Shown: positions 15,917-26,339 of the stretch, one piece after another
Numbering within the stretch: the stretch's first letter is position 1
Layout of the letters: every line of letters starts with the position of its first letter
Source of the DNA: Hormoscilla sp. SP12CHS1
GTDB taxonomy: Bacteria; Cyanobacteriota; Cyanobacteriia; Cyanobacteriales; Desertifilaceae
NCBI GenBank assembly: GCA_014324065.1
Contig: JACOMV010000002.1
Coordinates: 1-48,895 of the forward strand
Reading direction: 5' to 3'
Length of the DNA stretch: 48,895 nt
Notes under the pieces: generated by a model
The model's database searches: none
What the model was told of the DNA's origin: nothing
The model's input: the letters and a program-made list of their open reading frames with translations, nothing else
Position numbers and translations under genes: made by a program

Positions 15917-16571
15917 ATTTTTTTCTATCTATGTTTATTATTCTAGATACACTGCATATTTACAAAAATATTAATCTCGTAGGTTGGGTTGAGGCACGAA
16001 ACCCAACCCGCGAGATGTTGTTAGCGAAGCCTGTTGTCCTTGTTGGGTTTCAGTCAACCCAACAAAGAGATGTCATGCATCTTCGTTGCACCCATTATTC
16101 TTTTCTTTCCCTCTGTCTCCCTGGGAACGCTTATTAGAGAATCTGCCTCCCAATCCTGTAATAGTAAATAAAACTATCTTTTTCACGCTTTTCTCCGTGT
16201 CATAATTGACTCGTAAATCATCTTTTATTACTTAATACCTCGCCAACACATAATAACACATTTACTGCCTCGACATGATAACTATAACTAATGATCGTGA
16301 TAATCGAGGTTTATCATTTTTCCATAACGGCTCTGGCAAGAGCGCAGTATTTTGTATTGGTTTTAGTAAAAATATTAATGAATGCCAAATATCTATCTAA
16401 AGATAGAACCAAAAAAAGATTTAATGGTCAATCATGACAGGTGTTTTCCGCAAAGTGGAAACAGAAAGAGAAAGAACTAGCAGTTGCATCTACAGCAATT
16501 CGCAGATTTGCTGCGATCGTAAATAGCGTTTTCAGATAACTTTAACAAAGGATAGGGAAGCAGCAAAGCCT
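15917..16571. other. Divergent intergenic region between purM and the RlpA-like gene
   Basis: The left part (15979-16064) is a GTAGGTTGGGTT repeat. The right part from about 16140 is AT-rich without a gene and should contain the promoter of the RlpA-like gene. AGGATAGGGAAG just ahead of 16572 offers a ribosome binding site. Confidence 0.5.
15979..16064. repeat. GTAGGTTGGGTT dispersed repeat
   Basis: Inverted pieces GGTTGGGTT and AACCCAACC, with a second GTTGGGTTTCAGTCAACCCAAC hairpin at 16042-16063 interior to the unit. Related copies are at 18804-18893 and, degenerate, at 39058-39130. Confidence 0.7.
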
Positions 16572-17114
16572 ATGCATCAAAAAGTTGGAAAGAGGATCGC
16601 AACTGCCCTGATCTTAACAGGGATAGGATTATCAAATCACCTGGAACAAACAAAACTAACTTCTGTTCGCGATGTGGAGAAAATTCCAGCAACTGCGCCT
16701 CGCCTTTTATCTGACTTAGCCGATCGCTTGACAGATATAGTCAAAGTGGAATCGTCCGCTTGGGCCACGGAGAAGATCGGAAGTGCGATCGGGCGATCGG
16801 GGGAAAAGCAGTGGCACGGTTATAGCCAGAAGGGTTGGGCTTCCTGGTATGGTCCAGGGTTACATGGCAATCTTACCGCTAGTGGTGAAAGATTCAACCA
16901 GTACGATCTGACAGCTGCTCATCGGAACTTGCCCTTTGGCACCTGGGTGAGGGTGACAAATCTGAATAATAACCTCAGCGTCGTGGTTCGCATTAACGAT
17001 CGGGGTCCATATATACGAGGTCGGATCATCGATGTTTCCGCTGCGGCGGCGCAGGAGGTAAGGATGCGACAGTCTGGGGTGGTTCCAGTGCGTGTAGATG
17101 TTCTGGGTAGGTAG
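16572..17114 (+). CDS. RlpA-like protein (double-psi beta-barrel septal/cell wall protein)
   Basis: A 180-residue protein whose C-terminal half is a typical RlpA double-psi beta-barrel: GWASWYGPGLHGNLTASGER, YDLTAAHRNLPFGTWVRVTN and VVVRINDRGPYIRGR. The Asp-Arg-Gly segment is the conserved active-site strand. RlpA proteins bind or cleave denuded glycan strands of peptidoglycan at division sites. The N terminus has a charged start and a short hydrophobic stretch (IATALILTGIGLS) that could be a signal peptide or anchor, although no clear cleavage site is seen. No SPOR domain is present, so septal targeting may differ from E. coli RlpA. It is followed 90 bases later by panC-cmk. Confidence 0.88.
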   Translation: MHQKVGKRIATALILTGIGLSNHLEQTKLTSVRDVEKIPATAPRLLSDLADRLTDIVKVESSAWATEKIGSAIGRSGEKQWHGYSQKGWASWYGPGLHGNLTASGERFNQYDLTAAHRNLPFGTWVRVTNLNNNLSVVVRINDRGPYIRGRIIDVSAAAAQEVRMRQSGVVPVRVDVLGR

Positions 17115-17204
17115 CCTCTTTCAACTATCATCTATCATGAAAGCAGGTACACTTCTGTATACCTAGGAAAGTCGATCGGTCATTACTTGACAGGGAGAAA
17201 AAAA

Positions 17205-18758
17205 GTGCGCCTGTATAGGACGGTTGCGGCACTGCGCTGTTACTTAGAACAGCAGCGATGCCGAGGCGAAAGCAAAGATAATGAGTTAAAAGGGCATAAA
17301 TCGATCGGCCTAGTACCGACGATGGGAGGATTACATGCTGGTCATCTGAGCTTGATCGAACGGGCGAGGCGAGAAAATGATATCTGTGTAGTCAGCATCT
17401 TTGTCAACCCTCTGCAATTTGCCCCGACGGAGGATTTGCAACAGTATCCCCGCAATTTGGAAGGGGACCAGCAACTATGCGCCCAAGCAGGGGTGGATGT
17501 AATTTTCGCCCCCACTGCTGTGGAAATGGAAGTCGAAAATGGCATCGCGATAGCGGTGGTTCCGCCTGACTCTATGATTAAGCGGTTGTGCGGTCTCTCT
17601 CGATCGAGTCATTTCCAGGGCGTAGCTACGATCGTGACTAAACTATTTAACATCGTCAAGCCTCAGCGGGCCTATTTTGGTCAGAAAGATGCCCAGCAAC
17701 TGGCAATTATCCGCCGTCTGGTAGCCGACCTTAACTTAGAACTGTCCGTTGTTGCTTGTCCCATCGTCCGAGAAGAGTCGGGACTGGCATATAGTTCCCG
17801 CAATCAATATCTGACAGCGTCGGAAAAAGAAGTCGCCTCAGTATTATATCGCGGCTTGCAGCAAGCCGAACGGCTATTTAAAGGAAAAGAGCGATCGCGC
17901 CAAGTTTTGCTCTCAGCATTTCAGTCCATTGTAGCAGTGGAAAAACAGGTACAGTTGGAGTATGTTGATTTGGTTGACCCAGATACCCTGAGCCCTTTGG
18001 ACAAAATAGAGGATAAAGGACTGTTAGCCTGCGCCGCCCTGGTCGGTTCCACTCGCTTGATCGATAATATAGTCCTGGGGGTACGCCAACCAATAGTGGC
18101 GATCGATGGTCCAGCGGGGGCCGGAAAATCCACTGTCGCCCGTCTGGTGGCTGAGGGTTTAGGATTACTTTATCTTGATACTGGGGCCATGTACCGGGCT
18201 GTAACCTGGTTGGTGCTGCGATCGGGCATCAATGTGACAGATGAACCAGAGGTAGCAGAATTAGTCAGCAACTGTCAAATTCAACTAACTCCTACAGAAG
18301 TATGGATCGATAGTCATAACGTCACCCAAGAAATTCGTAGCAGAGAAGTGACATCCCATGTATCCGCGATCGCCGCCCAAAAAACCGTGCGTCGAGTCAT
18401 GGTTAAAGAACAGCAGCGCTGGGGCGAAAAAGGAGGCATAGTTGCCGAAGGGCGGGACATTGGTACTAATGTATTCCCTGATGCGGCACTGAAAATCTTT
18501 TTAACAGCTTCTGTCGGAGAACGGGCACGCAGGCGTCAGCAAGATTTGGCCAAACAAGCAGCCGATAATATTAGTATAAAACAGTTGGAGAAAGAAATAG
18601 GAGATCGGGACTTATTCGACAGCAGTCGCAGCATAGCGCCGTTAAGAAAAGCAGTTGACGCCATTGAAATCCAAACAGATAATCTCAGCATTAATGAAGT
18701 AACGGAGCGAATTATTAGCCTCTACCGCCAGAAAGTAACACCCCAGTCAGTTGCTTAG
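17205..18758 (+). CDS. panC-cmk: Bifunctional pantothenate synthetase / cytidylate kinase
   Basis: Two enzymes in one chain, a fusion well known in cyanobacteria. The first half is pantoate-beta-alanine ligase: VPTMGGLHAGHLSLIERA (HxGH), SIFVNPLQF, the FGQKDAQQLAIIRR segment and SSRNQYLT. The second half, from about 290, is CMP kinase: IAIDGPAGAGKSTVARLVAE-type P-loop (VAIDGPAGAGKST), LDTGAMYRAVTW and VAEGRDIGTNVFP. The first makes pantothenate for CoA and the second phosphorylates CMP/dCMP. An upstream in-frame TTG at 17187 exists. GTG at 17205 has GGGAG 7 bases ahead and yields the usual start (M)RLYRTVAALRCYL, so I use it, giving 517 residues. Confidence 0.95.
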   Translation: MRLYRTVAALRCYLEQQRCRGESKDNELKGHKSIGLVPTMGGLHAGHLSLIERARRENDICVVSIFVNPLQFAPTEDLQQYPRNLEGDQQLCAQAGVDVIFAPTAVEMEVENGIAIAVVPPDSMIKRLCGLSRSSHFQGVATIVTKLFNIVKPQRAYFGQKDAQQLAIIRRLVADLNLELSVVACPIVREESGLAYSSRNQYLTASEKEVASVLYRGLQQAERLFKGKERSRQVLLSAFQSIVAVEKQVQLEYVDLVDPDTLSPLDKIEDKGLLACAALVGSTRLIDNIVLGVRQPIVAIDGPAGAGKSTVARLVAEGLGLLYLDTGAMYRAVTWLVLRSGINVTDEPEVAELVSNCQIQLTPTEVWIDSHNVTQEIRSREVTSHVSAIAAQKTVRRVMVKEQQRWGEKGGIVAEGRDIGTNVFPDAALKIFLTASVGERARRRQQDLAKQAADNISIKQLEKEIGDRDLFDSSRSIAPLRKAVDAIEIQTDNLSINEVTERIISLYRQKVTPQSVA

Positions 18759-18803
18759 AATTATATCATGTCCGGATGATTAACCGTAATAAAAAAGATC
18801 TCT

Positions 18804-18893
18804 GCGTAGGTTGGGTAGAGCGGCTACGCCTTCGCTAGCGAAACCCAACAAAGCGCGGCACGGGGTTGGGTTTCGTGCCTCAACCCAACCTAC
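18804..18893. repeat. GTAGGTTGGGTT dispersed repeat with flanking hairpin
   Basis: GTAGGTTGGGT at the left and AACCCAACCTAC at the right delimit the unit; the centre contains CGTGCCTCAACCC. Downstream sequence to about 18935 (ATTATGGGCATTCAACC) matches the tail of the degenerate copy at 39058-39130, so the repeat extends beyond the palindrome. Confidence 0.7.
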
Positions 18894-18957
18894 AGATGCG
18901 ACAATTTTTATTATGGGCATTCAACCCGACATGATATTAGAACAGATTGAGAAGTTT

Positions 18958-18991
18958 AGAAACCCGGTAACTTCTGCGAAACCGGGTTTCT
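18958..18991. repeat. AGAAACCCGGT palindrome
   Basis: Perfect arms at 18958-18968 and 18981-18991. It sits between the convergent ends of panC-cmk and the DUF1997 gene and may serve as a terminator. Confidence 0.75.
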
Positions 18992-19032
18992 GGGCATCTT
19001 TTAGTTCGCAAATCAAATCGGATCGCTAATAG

Positions 19033-19614
19033 CTAATAGCTAATTGCTGATAGCTTCTCTTGGGGAGAATAGACAGATCCCGTCGCCTGAGAGCGTGCCC
19101 ACTGGCGATAATGCAATAACAGTTGGTTCATCAATCGTTGTTTAATCGTCAATAGAACACTTGCGAGTAGAGTATTTCCCGATGCCTCCATAATTGCCGC
19201 AGGCGTGAGATTCAAGGGAGGAGGCACTTCTACCTTCACCTCTAGGTCCGCCTTTCCACTCAAGTAAGTGAGGCCATGTCGCTCTTCAGAATAAAGTTTC
19301 CCTACCAGGTTAAAAGCAAATCGTTGATTGATATACTTGATCCCACGAATTTCACAGGCTACTGACTGCAAGTGAATCGTTCCATTGTCCCCCGCCCACA
19401 CTCTCATATCGACCGTTGGTTGTAACGAGAAAATCATGAAGGTCAACGGGCGCATTTTCAGGCGAAAATATTCCTCGCTCAGCTGCAATATCTGACTAGA
19501 ACAGGTCAAGGCATCCACCAAGCGCTTCGGCTTGCGCAGATAATGCCGAATCGAAACCGACTCATCCGGTACCGCCAGTTCAACCGATTGGGAAGCAAAA
19601 AACCTGGTATACAT
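19033..19614 (-). CDS. DUF1997 family protein
   Basis: A 193-residue protein of the DUF1997 family, conserved in cyanobacteria and chloroplasts and of unknown function. It begins MYTRFFASQSVELAVPDESV, contains the family-typical HYLRKPKRLVDALTC and the VEVPPPLNLTPAAIMEASGN segment, and ends with a helix (QRLMNQLLLHYRQWA). No signal peptide or membrane span is evident. The fold is thought to be SRPBCC/lipid-binding-like, but I cannot confirm that from sequence. It is divergent from pheA, with an AT-rich 280-base spacer between them. Confidence 0.88.
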   Translation of the reverse strand: MYTRFFASQSVELAVPDESVSIRHYLRKPKRLVDALTCSSQILQLSEEYFRLKMRPLTFMIFSLQPTVDMRVWAGDNGTIHLQSVACEIRGIKYINQRFAFNLVGKLYSEERHGLTYLSGKADLEVKVEVPPPLNLTPAAIMEASGNTLLASVLLTIKQRLMNQLLLHYRQWARSQATGSVYSPQEKLSAISY

Positions 19615-19895
19615 GAGAGATATGTTAAAGTAAGTTACCTTGTGTAAATATATTTTACAATTTTTAAGCTTATCTCACCCAGTGTCAGTTGTGGGTTTGA
19701 TTTTATGTCAAAAAATATATGTCAAAAGATATATCTTAGCTATCCAATGGTATAATAATCCAGGGGACATTAACCATTAATCTGATTTAGAATGACAATA
19801 GTAGCGAGCGTGGGTTCCAAATCGCCCACCCTCGCAGATAATCAGCCAATTTGCAATTTGCAATAAGTAATATAAAATTCGAGCGCAATAATTCT

Positions 19896-20765
19896 ATGGC
19901 AGTATCGATCGCCCATTTAGGCCCCACAGGGACTTATTCAGAAGCAGCGGCGCTCTCTGTTGCCCGATCGCTGCAATATCTAGGAGAGGAAACACTCTTA
20001 GTTGCTTGTCCCAGTATTGCCCGGGCGATCGAGACAGCAGCAGAAGATGGGGCCCAGCTTGCAGTTGTGCCAGTAGAAAATTCTCTCGAAGGTACTGTCA
20101 CGATTACCCTAGATACCCTATGGCAACTGGACAAGCTGCAAATCCAGCAGGCTTATGTCTTGCCAATTTCTCATGCACTGCTATCACTTGCTAGCAACCT
20201 GTCGGAAATCAAAACAGTTTATTCTCATCCCCAGGCCCTAGCCCAGTGCCACGGGTGGTTGAAAAAATTCCTCCCAGAAGTGCAGTTAATTCCCACTAAC
20301 TCGACCACCGAAGCATTAAAGTATCTAGACTCCGATCGTCAAGCAGGCGCCATCGCCTCTCGAAGGGCAGCGGAACTCTACCAGAAACCAGTATTAGCCT
20401 ACCCCATCAACGACCATCCCGACAACTGTACCCGCTTCTGGGTGCTCAGCCTACAACCATCTCCCTTCTTCGGTTCCCCCGAAGAGGATAAAAGTCATAC
20501 CTCCATCGCCTTCAGCGTTCCTGCCAATGTTCCGGGATCCTTAGTCAAACCCCTACAGGCTTTTGCCAGTCGGGGTATCAACCTCAGCCGCATAGAATCC
20601 CGTCCCAGCAAGCGATCGCTCGGAGACTATGTTTTCTTTCTGGACCTGGAAGCCGACGCCAAAGCCCCATCAACCCAAGCCGCACTTGCCGAACTAACAG
20701 CTTACACTGAAGTCCTGAAAATCTTTGGCAGCTACAACATTCAATTTTTTACCAATGATCGATGA
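19896..20765 (+). CDS. pheA: Prephenate dehydratase
   Basis: Converts prephenate to phenylpyruvate in phenylalanine synthesis. The catalytic domain starts IAHLGPTGTYSEAAALS, contains VPVENSLEGTV, and carries the NCTRFWVLS motif with the catalytic Thr-Arg-Phe. A C-terminal ACT domain (about residues 200-285; GINLSRIESRPSK, GDYVFFLDLEAD) implies feedback control by phenylalanine. The frame extends upstream to a TTG at 19851, but the added 15 residues are not family-like. ATG at 19896 gives the standard MAVSIAHLGP start. It is monofunctional, without chorismate mutase. Length (289 residues) is normal. Confidence 0.95.
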   Translation: MAVSIAHLGPTGTYSEAAALSVARSLQYLGEETLLVACPSIARAIETAAEDGAQLAVVPVENSLEGTVTITLDTLWQLDKLQIQQAYVLPISHALLSLASNLSEIKTVYSHPQALAQCHGWLKKFLPEVQLIPTNSTTEALKYLDSDRQAGAIASRRAAELYQKPVLAYPINDHPDNCTRFWVLSLQPSPFFGSPEEDKSHTSIAFSVPANVPGSLVKPLQAFASRGINLSRIESRPSKRSLGDYVFFLDLEADAKAPSTQAALAELTAYTEVLKIFGSYNIQFFTNDR

Positions 20766-20831
20766 TGAATTATGAATTACTAATTGCTAATCGAGAATTG
20801 TTAATTGACTATGCAACCATTCTCCATTTTC

Positions 20832-20860
20832 CTCGTTCCCTGGCTCTGCCTGGGAACACG
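20832..20860. repeat. CTCGTTCCC hairpin repeat between convergent genes
   Basis: GTTCCCTGGC and GCCTGGGAAC arms flank a short TCT centre. It lies between the ends of pheA and the Lon-domain gene and may act as a bidirectional terminator. Confidence 0.65.
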
Positions 20861-20871
20861 CTGCGCTATGC

Positions 20872-21549
20872 TCAATTTTGTTCGTTATTATTAAAGTCAT
20901 TGAACGTGTCCTTGAGCGCCGTGCGGGCCGCTAACTGATTGCGAGTGTTATTGAGAATTTCCGCTTCCCGTTCCAGTCTATCCGACGTAGATTGCATTTC
21001 TAGTAGGGCTTGTTGTTCTCCCGCCGCACCATATAGATTGCTAGCCACCCAATAAGACAATTCTTTCGGTAAGTCAGGAATCTTGTCGGGCAATTCTATT
21101 TCTTTATCAGTCAGCTTTGCCGATAGATGAACCACATCCTTTAGCAGCTGATTTACCGAAGACGCCAGCGGTCTCAAATCCTTTACTGGCGGCTCATCCG
21201 AAATCCACTCTACCAACCCTACCCGATAGGGCTTTTCCCTAACATACTCCAACACCCGGAATCGCTGCTGTCCGAGGGTCAACATTTTCATCCGATCGTC
21301 TGGCAACCGTTGATATTGTAAAATTTCTGCACAGCACCCCACCGCTGCGGCTTTCTCTTCCACTGGAGTCCACATCAACACTCCAAAGCGGCGATCCTCC
21401 TCTAGGATCGTGTTCATCATCATCCGGTAGCGAAACTCGAAGATGTGCAGTGGCAGGGGTCTGCCGGGAAACAGCACAACTTCCGGTAGGGGAAACAGCG
21501 GCAGTTCTCGAACACCTATAGATGAAGAGGATGTCATTTTTCTTTCCAT
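20872..21549 (-). CDS. LON peptidase N-terminal (substrate-binding) domain protein
   Basis: A 225-residue stand-alone LON N-domain protein. The hallmark strands are at the start: RELPLFPLPEVVLFPGRPLP then LHIFEFRYRMMM, GVLMW and the RMKMLTLGQQRFRVL segment. It lacks the AAA+ and protease domains of Lon. The C-terminal 80 residues are helical (SVNQLLKDVVHLSAKL, then STSDRLEREAEIL). Such proteins are conserved in cyanobacteria and may bind unfolded substrates, though no partner is known. The start may be Met5 (ATG at 21537), which has a GGAAAG sequence ahead. It follows rpsJ on the same strand after a 195-base low-complexity spacer. Confidence 0.88.
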   Translation of the reverse strand: MERKMTSSSSIGVRELPLFPLPEVVLFPGRPLPLHIFEFRYRMMMNTILEEDRRFGVLMWTPVEEKAAAVGCCAEILQYQRLPDDRMKMLTLGQQRFRVLEYVREKPYRVGLVEWISDEPPVKDLRPLASSVNQLLKDVVHLSAKLTDKEIELPDKIPDLPKELSYWVASNLYGAAGEQQALLEMQSTSDRLEREAEILNNTRNQLAARTALKDTFNDFNNNEQN

Positions 21550-21638
21550 CCCGGGTAATGGTTTATCATGAATTGTAATTTTAACAAAACTAAACGGGAC
21601 ACTACATTTGGGAGCATTTCACTTTGGTATTTGCCAAT

Positions 21639-21740
21639 GGAAAATGGCTAATTGCGAATTCTGAATTTTCAATTTTCCATTTTCCCATTCTCAGTTCTCA
21701 ATTTTCCATTTTCCATTCTCAATTTTCCATTCCCAGATGC
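21639..21740. repeat. Low-complexity AATTTTCCATT repeats
   Basis: Degenerate tandem pieces of AATTTTCCATTTTCC and TTCTCAATTTTCC separated by short spacers, in the gap between rpsJ and the LON-domain gene. Non-coding. Similar wording (ATTGACAATTCACAATT) appears near 38010-38040, so such tracts are common spacers here. Confidence 0.6.
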
Positions 21741-21744
21741 ATCC

Positions 21745-22062
21745 CTACAGTTTTACCTCAATATCCACACCTGCCGGTAAATCCAGCTTCATTAGCGCGT
21801 CTATCGTTTTCGATGATGGCTGGTATATATCTATAATCCGCCTATGGGTCCGAGTCTCAAAGTGTTCCCGGGAATCCTTATCCACATGGGGCGATCGCAG
21901 TACGCAGTATATACGACGCTTCGTTGGTAGCGGTATTGGCCCTATTGCCGTCGCATTAGTGCGATTTGCTGTATCTACTATTTTTTCGCAACTCGTATCT
22001 AATAAACGCTGATCGAATGCTTTCAGACGGATTCTTATTTTCTGCTGCCCTATTGCTGCCAT
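21745..22062 (-). CDS. rpsJ: 30S ribosomal protein S10
   Basis: The 105-residue S10, last gene of the str operon. It shows the canonical [14 protein letters not shown] start, [20 protein letters not shown] and the [20 protein letters not shown] segment. It acts in the 30S head and as the NusE transcription factor. In many bacteria S10 opens the S10 operon. Its position here after tuf is the usual cyanobacterial arrangement. ATG at 22062, 114 bases after the tuf stop. Confidence 0.98.
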   Translation of the reverse strand: MAAIGQQKIRIRLKAFDQRLLDTSCEKIVDTANRTNATAIGPIPLPTKRRIYCVLRSPHVDKDSREHFETRTHRRIIDIYQPSSKTIDALMKLDLPAGVDIEVKL

Positions 22063-22176
22063 TTTCTCACTCTGATTAACTTTTCAAGGTTCTGTTCGGT
22101 GGGTACTGCCAGTGAGCGAAGCATTTGCCGAGATTATTCTGCGCCAATACTCCGCCCAGTACCCTATTCTTGCGGT

Positions 22177-23406
22177 CTACTTTACGATTTTCGAGACCAC
22201 TCCCGCACCGATCGTGCGACCGCCTTCCCGAATCGCAAACCGCATCCCTTGCTCGATCGCGATCGCATTTATCAGTTCCACGTTCATCTTGATCCGATCG
22301 CCGGGCATCACCATTTCTGCCGCACTGCCATCATCTGCCGTAAAGGACTTGATCATACCCGTTACATCCGTAGTCCGCACGTAGAACTGAGGACGATAGT
22401 TAGAGAAGAAAGGAGTGTGCCGACCACCTTCTTCCTTTTTCAGCACGTACACCTCCGCCTCAAATTCCGTGTGAGGATTGATCGAACCGGGTTTAGCTAT
22501 CACCATACCCCGTTCCACCTGTTCCTTCTGAATCCCCCGGAGCAACAGTCCCACATTATCCCCGGCCATCCCTTCATCCAGGGTTTTCTGGAACATTTCC
22601 ACACCTGTCACAGTGGTACTGCGGGTGTCCTTGATGCCCACCAGTTCCACTGTTTCGCCTACCTTTACCTTGCCCCGTTCGATCCGACCGGTTGCCACCG
22701 TTCCCCGACCGGTGATCGAGAATACATCTTCCACCGCCATCAGGAACGGCTTATCCACCTCCCGCTCTGGGGTGGGGATATTAGCGTCTACTTCATCCAT
22801 GAGTGCCAGGATTTTATCTACCCACTCATTTTCACCCTTGCCAATGCTCGGGCTTTTTGTCAGAGCCTCCACTGCCTCTAATGCTGACCCCGCGACAATG
22901 GCAATATTATCACCATCAAATTGATAATCACTCAACAGTTCCCGGACTTCCAATTCCACTAGCTCCAGCAGTTCCTCATCGTCCACTTGGTCTTGCTTGT
23001 TCAAAAACACCACCAGGTTAGGAACTCCTACCTGACGTGCCAGGAGGATGTGCTCCCGGGTCTGGGGCATTGGCCCATCTGCCGCTGACACCACCAGGAC
23101 CGCCCCATCCATTTGAGCCGCTCCAGTGATCATGTTTTTCACGTAGTCAGCATGACCGGGGCAGTCCACGTGAGCATAGTGCCTACCCTCTGTCTCATAC
23201 TCAACGTGAGCCGTATTGATCGTGATACCCCGGGCTTTTTCCTCCGGTGCTGCATCTATCTCTGCGTAAGCTTTCGCCTTTGCCTTTCCTTGGGCCGCCA
23301 GGGACATGGTTATTGCGGCGGTTAGTGTTGTTTTCCCGTGGTCAACGTGACCAATGGTACCTATGTTTACGTGAGGCTTATTCCTTTCAAACTTTGCGCG
23401 TGCCAT
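22177..23406 (-). CDS. tuf: Translation elongation factor Tu
   Basis: The 409-residue GTPase delivers aminoacyl-tRNA to the ribosome. All G motifs are present: GHVDHGKT (P-loop), the [13 protein letters not shown] switch I, DCPGHADY (switch II), NKQD, and GSAL. Domains 2 and 3 include [13 protein letters not shown] and [20 protein letters not shown]. It has the cyanobacterial/plastid-type insertion near residues 185-200 ([13 protein letters not shown]). It is separated from fusA by 116 bases that contain a hairpin. Conserved operon position. Confidence 0.98.
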   Translation of the reverse strand: MARAKFERNKPHVNIGTIGHVDHGKTTLTAAITMSLAAQGKAKAKAYAEIDAAPEEKARGITINTAHVEYETEGRHYAHVDCPGHADYVKNMITGAAQMDGAVLVVSAADGPMPQTREHILLARQVGVPNLVVFLNKQDQVDDEELLELVELEVRELLSDYQFDGDNIAIVAGSALEAVEALTKSPSIGKGENEWVDKILALMDEVDANIPTPEREVDKPFLMAVEDVFSITGRGTVATGRIERGKVKVGETVELVGIKDTRSTTVTGVEMFQKTLDEGMAGDNVGLLLRGIQKEQVERGMVIAKPGSINPHTEFEAEVYVLKKEEGGRHTPFFSNYRPQFYVRTTDVTGMIKSFTADDGSAAEMVMPGDRIKMNVELINAIAIEQGMRFAIREGGRTIGAGVVSKIVK

Positions 23407-23460
23407 ACTGATGAATTAACCAATGTATAATCATTATGCTATCGAGCGGGATTTTTTCCC

Positions 23461-23510
23461 GGGGATGAAGTCTTATTTTACTTTTTTTCTAGCAAAAATC
23501 CTTCATCCCC
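23461..23510. promoter_or_regulatory. Hairpin in the fusA-tuf gap
   Basis: GGGGATGAAG at 23461-23470 and CTTCATCCCC at 23501-23510 form a perfect 10-bp stem with a 30-base AT-rich loop. It may mark an attenuator, an RNA-processing site or mRNA stabiliser separating fusA from the highly expressed tuf. Confidence 0.6.
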
Positions 23511-23522
23511 AGAGCCTTTACC

Positions 23523-25598
23523 CTAGGCCGAACCTTTATTCTTAGCGATTATCGCTTCTGCCACATTCCGAGGCACTTCCGAGTAGTGGCTAAACTCCAT
23601 TGAGAATATACCACGACCTTGAGTTTTCGACCTGATATCTGTCGCATAGCCAAACATCTCTGCCAATGGTACTTTAGCAGATACCTTGCTAATCCCGTCT
23701 TCTGTACCCATGCCTTCTACTTGGCCCCTACGAGAATTCAAGTCTCCAATCACATCCCCAATAAAGTCTTCGGGTACTTCTACTTCCACCTTCATCATCG
23801 GCTCTAACATCACCGGCGATCCCTTGATCACTGCCTCTTTGAGAGCCATCGAGCCAGCTATTTTAAATGCCATTTCCGAGGAGTCTACTTCGTGGAAAGA
23901 CCCGTCTACCAGAGTCACCTTCACGTCTATCACTGGATACCCTGCCAAAACTCCCGATTCGCAAGCTTCTTTCATCCCTTGTTCTGCTGGGCCTATGTAC
24001 TCTTTCGGCACTGCCCCCCCAACTATTTTAGAGACGAATTCAAAGCCGCTCCCTGCCTCTGCTGGTTCCAATTCGATCTCCACGTGACCGTACTGACCTT
24101 TTCCACCACTCTGGCGGATAAATTTACCCTCAGCCTTGACCGCCTTGCGAATTGTTTCCCGGTATGCCACCTGAGGAGCCCCTACGTTTGCTTCCACCTT
24201 AAATTCTCGCAGCATCCGGTCTACCAGAATTTCCAAGTGTAGTTCGCCCATCCCCGCAATCACGGTTTGGTTGGTTTCTCCATCCACGCTTACCCGAAAT
24301 GTGGGGTCTTCTTCCGACAGAGATTGGAGTGCTTTCGATAGCTTCTCCATATCTTGTTTGGTTTTGGGCTCCACTGCCACCGATATTACTGGTTCTGGGA
24401 TGTACAGAGATTCCAGGATCGCTGGGGCCTTCTCCTCGCAGAGGGTATCTCCTGTAAAGGTGTCCTTCAACCCCAAAGCTGCTCCCAAATCTCCTGCCCT
24501 CATTTCGTCTACCTCTATGCGATCGTCTGCTTTCAAGATAATCAGGCGGGAAATTCGCTCTTTCTTGTTTTTGGTTGAGTTGAGGACGTAGCTGCCTTTC
24601 TTCAACACGCCGGAGTATACCCGGATAAAGGTCAGGCGACCATAGGGATCTGCCATGATTTTGAACGCCAAAGCCGAGAACGGCCCTTCATCGTCTGCTT
24701 GGCGAGCTACTACTTGCCCGTCTGGCAAGGTTCCCTGAATTGCTGGCACGTCTATTGGCGCTGGCAGGTAGTCTACCACTGCATCCAGCAGTAATTGCAC
24801 CCCCTTGTTTTTGAAAGCAGAACCGCACAGCACGGGCACGATCGTACCGTCTATGGTACCTTTCCGCAGGGCCGTCGCTATTTCTGCTTCCGTCAGTTCT
24901 TCCCCTTCCAGATACTTTTCTGTGAGGGCATCATCTGTTTCTGCTACCGACTCGATCAGCTTGGCACGATACTCTTGGGCCACTTCCATAATTTCTTCTG
25001 GAATTTCCGCGTCTTCGATATCTGTGCCCAGGTCATTCGTGTAGATCTTGGCTCGCATTCGCACCAAGTCTACAATGCCTCTGAATTCCCCTTCGCTGCC
25101 GATCGGCACCTGAATGGGTACTGCATTGGCACGGAGGCGATCGCGGATCTGCTCGTATACCTTAAAAAAGTTTGCCCCTGTTCTATCCATTTTGTTGACA
25201 AAGGCAATCCGAGGCACACTATACCTATCTGCCTGCCGCCACACCGTTTCTGATTGGGGCTGAACGCCTCCCACCGAACAGAATACAGCGATTACGCCAT
25301 CTAGCACCCGCATGGAGCGTTCCACCTCGATCGTGAAGTCTACGTGACCGGGGGTATCAATAATATTGATTTGATGATCCCTCCAGTTCGTGCTGATTGC
25401 CGCCGCCGTGATGGTAATCCCTCGCTCTCGTTCTTGGGCCATCCAGTCTGTTACTGCTGTGCCATCGTGGACTTCACCAATTTTGTGAACCACCCCCGAA
25501 TAAAACAGAATTCTCTCTGTTGTCGTCGTTTTGCCCGCATCTATGTGGGCGGCAATTCCCATATTCCGCACTCGCTCCAGCGGTACCGTTCGTGCCAC
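23523..25598 (-). CDS. fusA: Translation elongation factor G
   Basis: The 691-residue GTPase drives ribosomal translocation. It starts [20 protein letters not shown] with P-loop AHIDAGKT, and has [28 protein letters not shown] and the GSAFKNKG motif. Domains II-V follow, with domain IV containing the [14 protein letters not shown] segment and [11 protein letters not shown]. The length and domain order are standard for the housekeeping EF-G of the str operon. An ATG start with GAGGTAATTG just upstream supports the boundary. Confidence 0.98.
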   Translation of the reverse strand: MARTVPLERVRNMGIAAHIDAGKTTTTERILFYSGVVHKIGEVHDGTAVTDWMAQERERGITITAAAISTNWRDHQINIIDTPGHVDFTIEVERSMRVLDGVIAVFCSVGGVQPQSETVWRQADRYSVPRIAFVNKMDRTGANFFKVYEQIRDRLRANAVPIQVPIGSEGEFRGIVDLVRMRAKIYTNDLGTDIEDAEIPEEIMEVAQEYRAKLIESVAETDDALTEKYLEGEELTEAEIATALRKGTIDGTIVPVLCGSAFKNKGVQLLLDAVVDYLPAPIDVPAIQGTLPDGQVVARQADDEGPFSALAFKIMADPYGRLTFIRVYSGVLKKGSYVLNSTKNKKERISRLIILKADDRIEVDEMRAGDLGAALGLKDTFTGDTLCEEKAPAILESLYIPEPVISVAVEPKTKQDMEKLSKALQSLSEEDPTFRVSVDGETNQTVIAGMGELHLEILVDRMLREFKVEANVGAPQVAYRETIRKAVKAEGKFIRQSGGKGQYGHVEIELEPAEAGSGFEFVSKIVGGAVPKEYIGPAEQGMKEACESGVLAGYPVIDVKVTLVDGSFHEVDSSEMAFKIAGSMALKEAVIKGSPVMLEPMMKVEVEVPEDFIGDVIGDLNSRRGQVEGMGTEDGISKVSAKVPLAEMFGYATDIRSKTQGRGIFSMEFSHYSEVPRNVAEAIIAKNKGSA

Positions 25599-25726
25599 AA
25601 TTACCTCCTTCGATAGCGTTCTTTCTTACTGTTTATTTACAATTCTATACTTTTTTCACCAAACTGGTACTTGGGGATTTGTTATTTTGCATTTCTCTGC
25701 GACACATTCACCAGTCCCCTTCCGGT

Positions 25727-26197
25727 TTAGTACCGATAATGGGCAAAAGCCTTATTTGCCTCAGCCATTTTGTGAGTTTCTTCCCGCTTCCGAATGGCAT
25801 TCCCGGTTTCTTTAGCGGCATCCATCAGTTCGTTTGCCAATTTGTTGACCATTGATTTGCCCGATCGGGCCCGAGAGAATCTGATCAACCAGCGCAGGGC
25901 AAGACTTGTGCCCCGGTCAGCACGCACTTCCATCGGCACTTGGTAGGTAGCACCACCCACCCGCCGCGCCTTTACTTCCACCAGAGGCGTCGTATTCCGC
26001 ACTGCCTTTTCAAACACTTCTAGAGGATCTGTCCCCATTTTTTCTTCAATGGTCTTCAAGGCCCCGTATACTATTCTGGAGGCCAAGGACTTCTTGCCAT
26101 GCTTCATTATCCGCCTGATCGTCATACTTACCAGGCGGGAATTGTACACAGCATCTGGGGGTACTGTACGTTTTTTCGTTACTCCACGACGAGACAT
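25727..26197 (-). CDS. rpsG: 30S ribosomal protein S7
   Basis: The 156-residue primary binding protein of the 16S 3' domain. It begins [20 protein letters not shown] and contains [16 protein letters not shown], the [14 protein letters not shown] motif and the [20 protein letters not shown] end. It is preceded by rpsL with a 142-base gap holding a hairpin. Confidence 0.98.
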   Translation of the reverse strand: MSRRGVTKKRTVPPDAVYNSRLVSMTIRRIMKHGKKSLASRIVYGALKTIEEKMGTDPLEVFEKAVRNTTPLVEVKARRVGGATYQVPMEVRADRGTSLALRWLIRFSRARSGKSMVNKLANELMDAAKETGNAIRKREETHKMAEANKAFAHYRY

Positions 26198-26253
26198 AAT
26201 TAGCCTTTCTTTTTTCTCCCTAATACAGTTTGAACCTACCTGCTCACAATTTA

Positions 26254-26279
26254 CCGGACCATTTTACATTTTGGTCCGG
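26254..26279. promoter_or_regulatory. Hairpin in the rpsL-rpsG gap
   Basis: CCGGACC at 26254-26260 and GGTCCGG at 26273-26279 form a perfect 7-bp stem with a 12-base AT-rich loop. In E. coli the corresponding gap is the S7 autoregulatory site. Whether this hairpin binds S7 is speculation. Confidence 0.5.
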
Positions 26280-26339
26280 CAGACCTGGCGTTTCCTACAG
26301 GCCCTCGGCGCTATTTTGCCAGCAACCCTGTAGTACCGT